Shown: piece by piece, positions 44,134 through 53,728 of the stretch
Numbering within the stretch: position 1 is the first letter of the stretch
How the letters are laid out: every line of letters starts with the position of its first letter
Origin: Zooshikella sp050749885
GTDB lineage: Bacteria; Pseudomonadota; Gammaproteobacteria; Pseudomonadales; Zooshikellaceae
Assembly (NCBI RefSeq): GCF_050749885.1
Contig: NZ_JBOIUB010000001.1
Coordinates: 186,001 to 250,000 of the forward strand
Direction of reading: 5' to 3'
Length of the DNA stretch: 64,000 bases
Notes under the pieces: model-generated
What the model was told of the DNA's origin: nothing
Seen by the model: only the letters and a program-made list of their open reading frames with translations
The model's database searches: none
Made by a program: the position numbers and the translations under genes

Positions 44134-45719
44134 GTTTACTGCCGCATAGGCAGCTTAGAAAACAAACACAGTGGAGAGGAAGACATCAATATTGTTTACT
44201 GCCGCATAGGCAGCTTAGAAAACTCATAGTCCAATTTCCTCAGATATCTTGATGTTTACTGCCGCATAGGCAGCTTAGAAAATTGTTATGGGGTTGCCAT
44301 TGTCGAGTAAAATGTTTACTGCCGCATAGGCAGCTTAGAAAATTAAGATGGAGACTCATTTGCAAATTTGGACGTTTACTGCCGCATAGGCAGCTTAGAA
44401 AATTGGTATTATCTTGGCGCAAATCCGTCGAATGTTTACTGCCGCATAGGCAGCTTAGAAATATTGGGTGAGTTTTCTCAAGAGGCATTCAACGTTTACT
44501 GCCGCATAGGCAGCTTAGAAAATGCGGGTAGGTAGGCCCTATCAAAACGGAGTGTTTACTGCCGCATAGGCAGCTTAGAAAAATGAGCAGATCATGAAGC
44601 TACCGCGCGCCGTGTTTACTGCCGCATAGGCAGCTTAGAAAACAGAAGCATTATGATGGCTCTGACTAACAACTGTTTACTGCCGCATAGGCAGCTTAGA
44701 AAAGTATATATATATGTCATCCCAAACCATATGTTTACTGCCGCATAGGCAGCTTAGAAATGTTGCCCGTGTTTTGTTCTGGATTATATTGTGTTTACTG
44801 CCGCATAGGCAGCTTAGAAATTTATCAACAAAGGGCTGGTAAGGGACCAAATGTTTACTGCCGCATAGGCAGCTTAGAAACGTTGAAGAGACCTGTTGTG
44901 TGGCTTGGTTTGGTTTACTGCCGCATAGGCAGCTTAGAAATTGGGGTTTATTGATTGAGTGGAGTTTTTACCGTTTACTGCCGCATAGGCAGCTTAGAAA
45001 TTACCTTCACTGATTTGTACAAAGAGCATATCGTTTACTGCCGCATAGGCAGCTTAGAAATAGCGAGGGTTGCAGAAGCCTTAGAAGTACCGTTTACTGC
45101 CGCATAGGCAGCTTAGAAATTTAAAAGCCCCCCAGTAACACCGCCAAAATCGTTTACTGCCGCATAGGCAGCTTAGAAATTATTGGGCTAGTGAGCTGCA
45201 GCAGACCGTCAGTTTACTGCCGCATAGGCAGCTTAGAAAGTCCCCTTTAATGAGACCTTACTTTTATTTTCGTTTACTGCCGCATAGGCAGCTTAGAAAA
45301 TATTCTTGATGCCCACCAAGAGAGGTTATCGGTTTACTGCCGCATAGGCAGCTTAGAAAGTCGGTATTGCATCTACATCAGGTGTTAATGTGTTTACTGC
45401 CGCATAGGCAGCTTAGAAATTCCTAATACACGACAGTTTACAACTATGTAGTTTACTGCCGCATAGCCAGCTTAGAAAGTTGATAACGAGGCAGGTAGCT
45501 ATACGGGCCTGTTTACTGCCGCATAGGCAGCTTAGAAATGCCCGCTCCTTGCTTGTCATCGGCTCATATTGTTTACTGCCGCATAGGCAGCTTAGAAATC
45601 TTTAAAAACCAGAGATGCACACTTCTAGTGCGTTTACTGCCGCATAGGCAGCTTAGAAAAATGCTCATTGAGTCCGATTGCAAAGCCTTGCGTTTACTGC
45701 CGCATAGGCAGCTTAGAAA
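44134..45719 (+). CRISPR. Type I-F CRISPR array 2
   Basis: Twenty-seven 28-bp repeats, identical to the array 1 consensus, enclose 26 spacers. Most spacers are 32 bp but there are exceptions: 33 bp (44642 and 45599), 30 bp (44703) and 31 bp (45061 and 45420). The repeat at 45451 has one change (CATAGCCAG for CATAGGCAG). Spacer 11 (44761-44792) is identical to spacer 17 of array 1 (33446-33477). The last repeat is intact and leads straight into the shared trailer. Confidence 0.97.
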
Positions 45720-45740
45720 TGTAGAGGGTCGATTTGTAAT

Positions 45741-45905
45741 GTGTATAAAAAATAGTTTGTAATTACTGACATCGTGGCAGGAAGTGAAAAAGACTTGCTT
45801 ATTTCAACCGAACTGTCTGCCGCAAGGACGCGGCAGTCAAGCCTCCAGGGATGGATTTACGGCGTGTTCGGAGGAAATTTGCTGGTCTTTTGATATATAC
45901 ACATA
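45741..45905 (+). repeat. Trailer segment of array 2
   Basis: This is the second copy of the segment at 34385-34557. It includes the hairpin CTGCCGCAAGGACGCGGCAG and the CAGGGATGGATTTACGGCGT string. Confidence 0.75.
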
Positions 45906-45939
45906 GTTTTTTATAAGCACTTTCAAGTAGTAAGCGATT

Positions 45940-46767
45940 TTAAATTTTGGCCTGTTTAGTAATATGCTGGATTGGGTAGGGTTGGGTTTGTGATCCAGTA
46001 TAAAGTGAAAGGTGAGGGAAGGGAATTTCAATATCATTTTCATCAAAGGCATTTTTGACACGTTCTATAATACCATTTTTTAACGCCAGTAAATTTTCCC
46101 GTTTTGTCCAAACCGAGAATTGAATATTAATTGATGAATCACCAAAGCCTAATAACATAAACAATGGCTCTGGATCTTCTAAACATAAATTATAGTCTTC
46201 CGCCACTTTTAATAAAATGGTTCTCACTTTCTCCAGGTTTTCTTTGTAAGCGACCCCAATAGCTAAATCAAATCGTCGCAGAGGAAACCGAGTAAGCGTT
46301 GTGACTTCTGACTTTATAATCGTTTCATTGGGAATTCTGACAAATAGATTGTCAAAGGTTCTAAGTTTAACTGACAGCAGGTCAATGGATAATACTTCAC
46401 CTAACGTTGAACCCACTTTAATGGTATCACCTACACTAAATGGTTTTTCACCGATTAAAAATATTCCACTGATTACGTTTGAAGCAGATGTTTGTGAGGC
46501 AAAACCAATGGCAACCGTCAGTATTCCTGCTGCACCGATAATAACACCAAGGTCAACATTGATTTGTTGTAGTGCCGTTACCAGAAAAAGTAAAATAATG
46601 AGGTAATAGCTTATACGTTGAAATATCAGCGTTTGATGTTGAGTGAGTTTGTCTTTACCCAGTTTGACGATTGCCTTAGATGCTATTTTAGCCAAGAAGA
46701 AACCGATAATAATAATAATGATACTGAAGGCAATTTGGTTAAATGTTAAATTTTGCAATGTTTCCAT
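45940..46767 (-). CDS. MscS-type mechanosensitive channel
   Basis: The 275-residue protein is a small MscS: three membrane segments (about 8-28, 48-66, 72-98) with the third rich in Gly and Ala (VIIGAAGILTVAIGFASQT, then SNVISGIFL), then the beta domain (FSVGDTIKVGSTLGEVLSID) and the cytoplasmic vestibule. It releases solutes on hypo-osmotic shock. It follows a DUF432 gene by 18 bp and is surely co-transcribed with it. Several MscS paralogues are usual, so the mscS symbol itself is not assigned. Confidence 0.92.
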   Translation of the reverse strand: METLQNLTFNQIAFSIIIIIIGFFLAKIASKAIVKLGKDKLTQHQTLIFQRISYYLIILLFLVTALQQINVDLGVIIGAAGILTVAIGFASQTSASNVISGIFLIGEKPFSVGDTIKVGSTLGEVLSIDLLSVKLRTFDNLFVRIPNETIIKSEVTTLTRFPLRRFDLAIGVAYKENLEKVRTILLKVAEDYNLCLEDPEPLFMLLGFGDSSINIQFSVWTKRENLLALKNGIIERVKNAFDENDIEIPFPHLSLYTGSQTQPYPIQHITKQAKI

Positions 46768-46785
46768 ATTTTATTTTTTTAATCC

Positions 46786-47595
46786 TTATGAAAAAAAGAC
46801 ATTGTAGGCTTTGGATATTAAGCCTTCCTCTAAAGGAGTTTCTGCTGCATTAATTAACTCCCATTGGAAAAATCGTGTTGAGTATTCATTTGTAGGGTCG
46901 GCAAGTTTTATTTCACTTTTTGATTTTGTTTGGATTAATGTTATACCTGTCGTCCAAAGCAATCCTTCTTGATTTTGTCTTAACTCTAATGTAGGTACTG
47001 GGATATTAATTTTTTCGATTGACAACATGTGAGACTGATTATTCACAATGGTGACAGGAATAATGGCCCGATAGGGTTTTATTGAAACAAGGTTCTTATT
47101 AATTACCGCCCGTGTTTTACTGGCATAACATAATTGTCCTAGTTGAGTGTTTGGACCAAACCATGTATCAGAAAGGGCTCTTATGGGAATTTGACAGAGT
47201 AATACTCTATTATGACCAGTGCAAATACGAAACCATAATACGATGCTGATGTACAATGTGACATGTTCGTCCGGTAATAACATAATACGATCAAATGGTT
47301 TGACGACAATGTTACGGTCAGGTAACACTGGGGTTATTATTATTTGACTTTGTGTTTGAGCAACTACAAATCGTTTGAGTTCTTTAAAGCGGGTTAAATT
47401 CTGATTTTCAGATTGTGTTGTAACATGATCTTGCTCTTCTTCAAGCGCTACATTGGTGTGATTAAAGCGTACTTGCCATTCATGTTTCAAACGTAAAATA
47501 TTTAACTCCAAACAGCCAAAGTTCCATGTTAGGCCTTGATTTTCTTCTAGATGAGTCGTTTGCCACCATCTTTCTATATCATCAGTTTGTGACAT
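46786..47595 (-). CDS. DUF432-family protein
   Basis: The 269-residue soluble protein shows the DUF432 layout: a beta-rich N-terminal half (LTWNFGCLELNILRLKHEW), then IMLLPDEHVTLYISIVLWF, and a repeat-like second half (LVSIKPYRAIIPVTIVNN). DUF432 genes are repeatedly found beside MscS channel genes in bacteria and archaea, as here, so a role in channel regulation or envelope stress is likely but unproven. It has no signal peptide or membrane segment. It is the first gene of the two-gene unit. Confidence 0.75.
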   Translation of the reverse strand: MSQTDDIERWWQTTHLEENQGLTWNFGCLELNILRLKHEWQVRFNHTNVALEEEQDHVTTQSENQNLTRFKELKRFVVAQTQSQIIITPVLPDRNIVVKPFDRIMLLPDEHVTLYISIVLWFRICTGHNRVLLCQIPIRALSDTWFGPNTQLGQLCYASKTRAVINKNLVSIKPYRAIIPVTIVNNQSHMLSIEKINIPVPTLELRQNQEGLLWTTGITLIQTKSKSEIKLADPTNEYSTRFFQWELINAAETPLEEGLISKAYNVFFS

Positions 47596-47634
47596 TATAG
47601 CTAAGCCGATATGAGATTAATGATACTCTTTATG

Positions 47635-47852
47635 AATCTGTTTTATCCCTCTTGGGTGCAAAGGGGGTTATTATCTGTGTTCTTGACCTAGTGTATATCA
47701 GAATGATTTTAGTTTTGTTAAAGACTTGGTTATATAGTTAATCTGTGACCATTTCGTTTTGTGAACCTTCTTAAATACTTCTTTATCGCTTTACTGCCGC
47801 CCCCTTGTGTCCTAAGGCATAAAAACCCTTAGTATTGGGTATACTTTTCTCA
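47635..47852 (-). repeat. Dispersed element, copy 3 (degraded)
   Basis: On the minus strand it starts GTATACCCAATACTAAGGG, then TTAGGACACAAGG, GCGGCAGTAAAGCGAT and later GGTCAAGAACACAGATAATAA. The order matches copies 1 and 2. It lies in the gap before the M4-like protease. Confidence 0.45.
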
Positions 47853-48189
47853 GCGAGAGTTTGATAGCCAATATTTTATTGGTCATTAATAGTTTAACTA
47901 TTCAGCCTATTTTAATGGAAGTTAAGTCTAAGACGTTGTTATATCTGAAAGCGCGAATGGCTAAAAAATAGATGGTTAATAAAAATAGTTGATATGAATC
48001 AATAATAATTTACTAATTCATTAGAATATATAAGTGGGTGCTAAAAAAATAGACTAAAGTCTATAGTTTTTTGCTTGGAAAATGCTTGAAATAAATTAAA
48101 GGATAGGGTAGCGTGACTTTGATAAAAAAATTATAAATACGGAAGAAAAGAAGAGTCTAATAGTATAAAGACTAATACAGGGGGCTTTA

Positions 48190-51100
48190 ATGAGGGATCA
48201 TCTACTTTTTTTGATGACTCTTTTACTATTATCTTTCAATAGTATATCTGCAGAAAGGCTCGATCCATTAGAAGAGAATAGATATGGCATTGCTAATGGT
48301 CGATTACATCTTTTAGATAAAACTAACCGATCAGCATTGCTGAGCCATTCTACCAACAAGTCAAAAAATCAAATTGCACTTAAAGTAATAAAAAGTGATC
48401 AGTATAAGCATTACCAACAATTATTTAAGGGAATAGAGATTGAGGGCGCTGGTTTAATTATTAGCAAAGATGACGATCAAGGTAATCGTAAAGTTCTTTA
48501 TCAAAATCTTTTTAAAAAAATTGAAAAGGATATTTCTTCGATTATACAGCCTACTGACTTTCCTATAGAAAAAGTACAAATATGGCTTATTGAAAGTTAT
48601 TTGACAGGAAAGCAGTCAGTAAGTGACTGGAAATTAACTCACTATACCGTGAAACCTGTTATTTATATTAATTCAAATAATAAGGCTTATTACAGCTATA
48701 AAGTTGAATTTTTAGCGCGTTCTCCTTCTGTTATTAAGCCAATTAGGGAAAAACTTTTTTTAGATCCTTATACTCAAACAGTTATTGCTCGTCGAAATTT
48801 GATTAAGTACGCAAGTACGCGTATTGCTGGTAGTGGTTCGGGAGGGAATCAGAAAATTGGTTATCGTCAGTATAGTCAGCCACTTAGCTTAAGGCATACT
48901 GATACGGCATTAGAAGCAAATACCTTTTTAGTTAACTTTGATGGGGTAAACACTTGTACAATGGATTATGACAACGTACAAACCCTGGATGCAAGCCAAG
49001 ATAATGCCGTTACTGTGCCATATCGTTATACCTGTTCTATGTCAGGCCAACACAATGAGAGTTTGGTTAATGGCGCTTATGGGGTTAAAAATGATGCTCA
49101 GTTTCATGGTCAGGTCGCTTATCAGTTATTTGATCAATTATCCTTTATTAACAGTGGTCCGCTTGGTAGGAGCGGAGGTAAAAAGAAACCCGTCAAGATT
49201 CGTGTACACTCAGGTTCTCGTTTAGATGATGGGTTTTGGGATGGAGAGTATATTAACCTGGGGGATGGAGATACATATTTTTATCCCTTGGTTTCGCTGG
49301 ATTCTATTGCTCATGAATTAGCACATGGTTTTTTGGAAACTCATTCAAGACTAGAGGGAGATGCAGGCCATTCATTTGGAATTAGTGAATCATTCGCTGA
49401 TATTGCTGGTGAAGCTGCAGAGTATTTATTAGGGAAAACGCAAAATACGAAACTTAACGACTGGTTATTTAATAAAGATTCATTTAAACAAGAGGGGGCG
49501 GCTCGTTATTTTGAAAAACCATCAAAAGATGGGAAGTCGATTGATAGTGCTAAACACCATTATTGGCAACAAAATGGCCACTACTCAGCCGGTGTTTTTA
49601 ATAAAGCATTTTACCACCTCGTTCATGATAATGATGGTTGGACGCCACTTGAAGGATTTGAGTTATTTGCTAGAGCCGCAGTAAGTTGTTGGGGAGATTA
49701 CCCAAGTTTTACAGAGGCAGCAAAATGTGTGTTGGATCAGGTTCAATATTTAAAGGTGAGTGGTACTGGACTGGCAAGTAAAACAACCGCGCAGCTAGAA
49801 GCGGAAGTAATGGCAGCTTTTGCAAAAGTTGATGTTTATGTACTGAGTAATATAGGTAGCCATGCCTTGTTTGACTATAGTATCTCTTATCGTGAAGTAA
49901 CCTTTACAAATTTGAGTCATCAGTGGGGGCGTGTCAATGGTTCTTCTTTTGAGGAGTGGCATTGGGATTTTGGTGATGGCGTTACACAAATTCAAACTAA
50001 TCCATTTGAATTAATAAAGCATCAATATAAAGACGATGGTCCCTATACCGTCAGACTCACTGTCGTTGATAGTTCAAGAAATCAATATAAATACAGTAAG
50101 ACGATAAGCCTGGAACCACATTATTGTACTCCTTCAGGAAACCCTGGTGATCAGGATTTTATCAAACAAGTTAGCTTGACAAATACAAGACAGGGTCAAC
50201 AACAAGGACCTGTTACTCAACAAGAAATTGCAGGGTATGGAGACTATTTAAATACGCCGTTTAAAGTAAATGCTGGTGAAGCATATCGCATTCAGTTAAA
50301 TAAAGGCAGCAATAGCTATAGTCATTATTGGTCGATTTTTATTGATGTGAATGGTGATGGGGATTTTTCCGATGAGGGTGAATTAATAACCGAGTCTAAA
50401 AGTAAAGATGATATTAATGTGCAAATGACTATGCCGTTATTACCTGCTAACAGTCGTACACGAATGCGTATTGCTATGAGTTGGGGGACGAAAATTAAGA
50501 ATCCATGTGATTCACTCAAAGTGGGAGAGTTTGAAGACTACTTGCTGGTAAATGGCAATACGGATACAAGCCAAAATCCGTTAGTTCGTTATAGCTTCAG
50601 AAAGGTAGAGGATACTGTTTATTTTAAAAATACCTCTTTATATCTACCAGATGAAATGGATTGGCAATGGCAAATTAATGGTGAAACATTCAGTACCAAA
50701 CCTGCATTTAACAGCGAAATTTTTCATCAATTTGAAGTGCCGGGCGAGGGTGAGCCTCCGATTACCTATCGAGTCAGGTTAGTACTGAATGGAGAATATA
50801 ACAGTACTATCACTGAAATCACTTTTGAAAATGAATCGGATACATCTGGTCTTCCTGTTGGGTACTGTTCAGCAAAGAGTACATCTATGGGGTGGGTTTA
50901 CTTAAACCAGTTTGGCATAGGTGCATTTGATCATATGTCAGGTAATGAAGGTGAGGGTTATTATGACTATAGAGCAGAGAAAATTCCTTTAGCGAGAGGT
51001 GAAAGTTATTATTATGCCATCACTGCTTATTATCCTTGGATCACAAGAGGGACTTATGCTGGTATTTGGGTTGATCTAAATCGAAATGGATCGTTTGAAG

Positions 51101-51300
51101 GCAATGAAAAACTCGCTACTAATAATGGCTTTAAGGGTACGGCTAGTGGTAGCTTTTCTATTCCAGGTAATGCCAATAAAGGGGCAACAAAATTGCGGGT
51201 TATAATTAAAACCAAAGGTGAGCCTAAGGTGTGTGGAAAATTTGGACAAGGATATGGTGTTTCAGGAGAAGTAGAAGATTATATTGTAGATATTCAATAA
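48190..51300 (+). CDS. Exported M4-like metalloprotease with PKD and GEVED modules
   Basis: This 1036-residue protein has a signal peptide (MRDHLLFLMTLLLLSFNSISA) and a propeptide-like first 200 residues. The thermolysin-like domain has HELAH (375-379), glutamate ligand Glu400 (GISESFADI) and His464 (NGHYSAG). The spacing from the first ligand to the third is one residue longer than in thermolysin. A PKD domain follows (WHWDFGDG, about 595-640). Two GEVED modules come next (FIDVNGDGDFSDEGEL and WVDLNRNGSFEGNEK, each ending in an FEDYL or EVEDYI strand). It should be secreted, probably by type II secretion, and act on proteins at surfaces. The gene heads a series of exported-protein genes. Confidence 0.87.
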   Translation: MRDHLLFLMTLLLLSFNSISAERLDPLEENRYGIANGRLHLLDKTNRSALLSHSTNKSKNQIALKVIKSDQYKHYQQLFKGIEIEGAGLIISKDDDQGNRKVLYQNLFKKIEKDISSIIQPTDFPIEKVQIWLIESYLTGKQSVSDWKLTHYTVKPVIYINSNNKAYYSYKVEFLARSPSVIKPIREKLFLDPYTQTVIARRNLIKYASTRIAGSGSGGNQKIGYRQYSQPLSLRHTDTALEANTFLVNFDGVNTCTMDYDNVQTLDASQDNAVTVPYRYTCSMSGQHNESLVNGAYGVKNDAQFHGQVAYQLFDQLSFINSGPLGRSGGKKKPVKIRVHSGSRLDDGFWDGEYINLGDGDTYFYPLVSLDSIAHELAHGFLETHSRLEGDAGHSFGISESFADIAGEAAEYLLGKTQNTKLNDWLFNKDSFKQEGAARYFEKPSKDGKSIDSAKHHYWQQNGHYSAGVFNKAFYHLVHDNDGWTPLEGFELFARAAVSCWGDYPSFTEAAKCVLDQVQYLKVSGTGLASKTTAQLEAEVMAAFAKVDVYVLSNIGSHALFDYSISYREVTFTNLSHQWGRVNGSSFEEWHWDFGDGVTQIQTNPFELIKHQYKDDGPYTVRLTVVDSSRNQYKYSKTISLEPHYCTPSGNPGDQDFIKQVSLTNTRQGQQQGPVTQQEIAGYGDYLNTPFKVNAGEAYRIQLNKGSNSYSHYWSIFIDVNGDGDFSDEGELITESKSKDDINVQMTMPLLPANSRTRMRIAMSWGTKIKNPCDSLKVGEFEDYLLVNGNTDTSQNPLVRYSFRKVEDTVYFKNTSLYLPDEMDWQWQINGETFSTKPAFNSEIFHQFEVPGEGEPPITYRVRLVLNGEYNSTITEITFENESDTSGLPVGYCSAKSTSMGWVYLNQFGIGAFDHMSGNEGEGYYDYRAEKIPLARGESYYYAITAYYPWITRGTYAGIWVDLNRNGSFEGNEKLATNNGFKGTASGSFSIPGNANKGATKLRVIIKTKGEPKVCGKFGQGYGVSGEVEDYIVDIQ

Positions 51301-51311
51301 TATTCTTCCTT

Positions 51312-51489
51312 TAGGGCCTGTTAACACTATTTGAATCACCACTGCCGTAGACTATTTTTTCGCCTAGCAAGGCACAAGGAATGCCGTGTAGTCATTCTAC
51401 ATAAATGACTTGTAACACCGCTAGGTGGAAAAATAATCACGGCCCGAAGGGTCATAATAGTGATATTCAAATAGTGTTAACAGGCCCTA
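51312..51489. mobile_element. 178-bp fold-back element (MITE-like)
   Basis: The ends are perfect 25-bp inverted repeats starting TAGGGCCTGTTAACACTATT. The interior continues an imperfect inverted repeat (ACTATTTTTTCGCCTAGC with GCTAGGTGGAAAAATAATCA). There is no ORF. The element sits 12 bp after the protease stop. A direct target duplication is not clear. A 19-bp relic of its ends is seen at 21858. Confidence 0.82.
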
Positions 51490-51662
51490 GCATAAACCTG
51501 ATTTAGAAAGTGAGCTAATTAGTATGTAATTAATAGTAAAAGATAATTAATTAGATCAATAACAAATAACCTTAAATTAAAGTGGTATCTTTTACTGTAA
51601 AAAAAGTGAGTTCTGAATATTATTTGATAACCAACACTAATAAGCATAAAAAGGACTACATC

Positions 51663-53597
51663 GTGAAACTCAATAAACTCTCATTAGCTATCTCAGCCAT
51701 AGCAGTGTCAGGTGTATTATGGTTTAACCCAGTCAGTGCTGCTGAACACCGTTTATCTATTCCTGTTGAGGAGTTGTCATCTTCATTTGATAAGGCACGA
51801 CTCCATATTGATAATATAATTGGTAAGAAAAGAGGTCCTGTAAAATTAGATCTTTCTGATCAGCAACAATATGATTATATTTTAGAGCACTTACGCTTAA
51901 CGGGCACAACCAGAGAGAAGTCACCACAGTTGTATAAAATGCTTGAACAGTCAAAAAAAGAGCATACTCTAAAGCGTGACTATCATAAGATGCTTAAGTC
52001 AGGAATGACAAAAAATAGAGCTATTTCATTATTAAACTTAAATAATAATGAACGTATTAATATTGCAAGAGTATTGGCTGATGATAAGCCAAAAGATATT
52101 TTTCATAGAATACAGGATTTAGATGCAGGGAAGAATGTAAAAACAGAAAAGGATGAAATGCTGGCTAAAGCTAGAACCAGTATTACCGGTAAAATGACGT
52201 ATACTTATACTAGCGCTATTGTTATGGGGCAACACCCTGATGATCCAAATAAGACAATTAAGCTAGGTCATCCCGGGGGTATACATGCTTTTGCTGGTAA
52301 AGCAAATAATGTTGTTGCTTATAGCCCTGTATCAGATGAATTTATTAGCGCTGTTTATGATGACTCCGATATTTTGACAGTTGAGTCTATAGTTATATAC
52401 GAAGATGCTGATGGTAACAAAGGTCATTATCGTATAATCTCAAAAAAAACGGTGAGTGAGTATAGAGCTAAACTAAAAGGTACTAATACTAATGGTGAAC
52501 TGGATTTAGTTGCGCCTACAGATAAGAATGATGATAATAAAATTCAGGTATGTTTAAATCGTGATCATGGTGATTGTGACTATGATCAAATGTATCCTGC
52601 AAATACGCCAAATGATAAGCTATTAATCAAATTACCCTTTAATGGATCAATTACTACCCCCCATAAAATTAAAAAAATTTACAAACCTTCTGAAGTACCA
52701 CCAGATACGTTTATATCCGGAAAAACAAATATTTGGATTTCTACCAATACAGGAGAGCATGCTCAGTTAGTTGATCCTGCCACAGGAGATTCATTTGTTG
52801 ATTTTATTGAAACCCGTGAAGTTACCATTGATGGACAACCTCATACTATTATTTCTTGGGATATTCCTAAAGAGAAAGCAGTATTTGGCACTGCTACAAT
52901 GTATAAACGTTTCAAAAATGTGGAGTGGGAAATTCATATAGTCGCTGATGTTAACCCAATGTTTTATGATGAGGTAACGTTTACAGTAGATATTACAGCA
53001 GATAATAGTAAAACACCTTCTCACCAATGGGTTGTTGAAGACAAAATGCCCTTTATGTATTTTGAATACAGCTGTATGGCTAAAGGTACTCAGATTACCA
53101 TGGCGGATGGTTCGCAAAAGCCTATTGAGCAAGTTATGATTGGTGATCAAGTGCAGGCTAATGGTTTAATTATGAAAGTAGAGGATACTTCAATTGGTAA
53201 TGAAGTATTACCGATGATTCGTATTAATACCAACGATGGTAAGTCTGTTCTCTTAACCGAAACCCATCCAGTGTTAACCAAAAACAGAGGTATTATTTGG
53301 GCGAAGGAAGTGCGTCAGGGTGATCAGTTAATGACTAAGCAGGGCACTACGCCTGTTATTAAAATAGCAGAAGAAAATTATAATGATACTGTTCATAACC
53401 TCAAGTTAGCAAAAATTGAAGGTTCAAAAACCGTATTAACAGCTGATGCTAAAGCGGTATTTGCCAATGGATTGTTAGTGGGAGGGATATCCATGCAAGC
53501 GGATTATTCTTTTAAAGACCAACAACAATTAACTGTTGAAGAACAACTTCAGCAAATTCCTGAACGTTGGCATCAGGACTTCTTGAATAACCAATAG
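51663..53597 (+). CDS. Exported protein with C-terminal Hint domain
   Basis: The 644-residue protein begins with a signal peptide (MKLNKLSLAISAIAVSG, cut after VSA). Residues 30-470 match nothing I know. Residues 471-615 form a Hint (hedgehog/intein) domain: nucleophile Cys471 in CMAKGTQITMADG, block TETHPVLT, WAKEVRQGDQL, and a final FANGLLVGG. The usual C-terminal His-Asn is not clear, so self-cleavage at the N-side with release of the upstream part is more likely than full splicing. I chose the GTG at 51663, with AAAGGA before it, over an upstream frame because the signal peptide starts there. It precedes three MACPF-like genes. Confidence 0.7.
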   Translation: MKLNKLSLAISAIAVSGVLWFNPVSAAEHRLSIPVEELSSSFDKARLHIDNIIGKKRGPVKLDLSDQQQYDYILEHLRLTGTTREKSPQLYKMLEQSKKEHTLKRDYHKMLKSGMTKNRAISLLNLNNNERINIARVLADDKPKDIFHRIQDLDAGKNVKTEKDEMLAKARTSITGKMTYTYTSAIVMGQHPDDPNKTIKLGHPGGIHAFAGKANNVVAYSPVSDEFISAVYDDSDILTVESIVIYEDADGNKGHYRIISKKTVSEYRAKLKGTNTNGELDLVAPTDKNDDNKIQVCLNRDHGDCDYDQMYPANTPNDKLLIKLPFNGSITTPHKIKKIYKPSEVPPDTFISGKTNIWISTNTGEHAQLVDPATGDSFVDFIETREVTIDGQPHTIISWDIPKEKAVFGTATMYKRFKNVEWEIHIVADVNPMFYDEVTFTVDITADNSKTPSHQWVVEDKMPFMYFEYSCMAKGTQITMADGSQKPIEQVMIGDQVQANGLIMKVEDTSIGNEVLPMIRINTNDGKSVLLTETHPVLTKNRGIIWAKEVRQGDQLMTKQGTTPVIKIAEENYNDTVHNLKLAKIEGSKTVLTADAKAVFANGLLVGGISMQADYSFKDQQQLTVEEQLQQIPERWHQDFLNNQ

Positions 53598-53728
53598 CAA
53601 CTATTTAGTCAGTAACTGCAGTATAATGATTATAGTCGCAGTTACTGACTTTAACTATAGTATCCTACACTGAGTATCCCTGGTGCGTTGATAGTGACGT
53701 AAAAGGAAGAATTTAAGGACATACTTTG

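Noticed and set aside
47787..47802. TTTACTGCCGC, equal to the first part of the CRISPR repeat
   Set aside because: The rest of the repeat is absent and the string belongs to copy 3 of the dispersed element (GCGGCAGTAAAG on the other strand).
51312..51489. Possible insertion sequence with transposase
   Set aside because: The element is only 178 bp and has no ORF, so it is at most non-autonomous.
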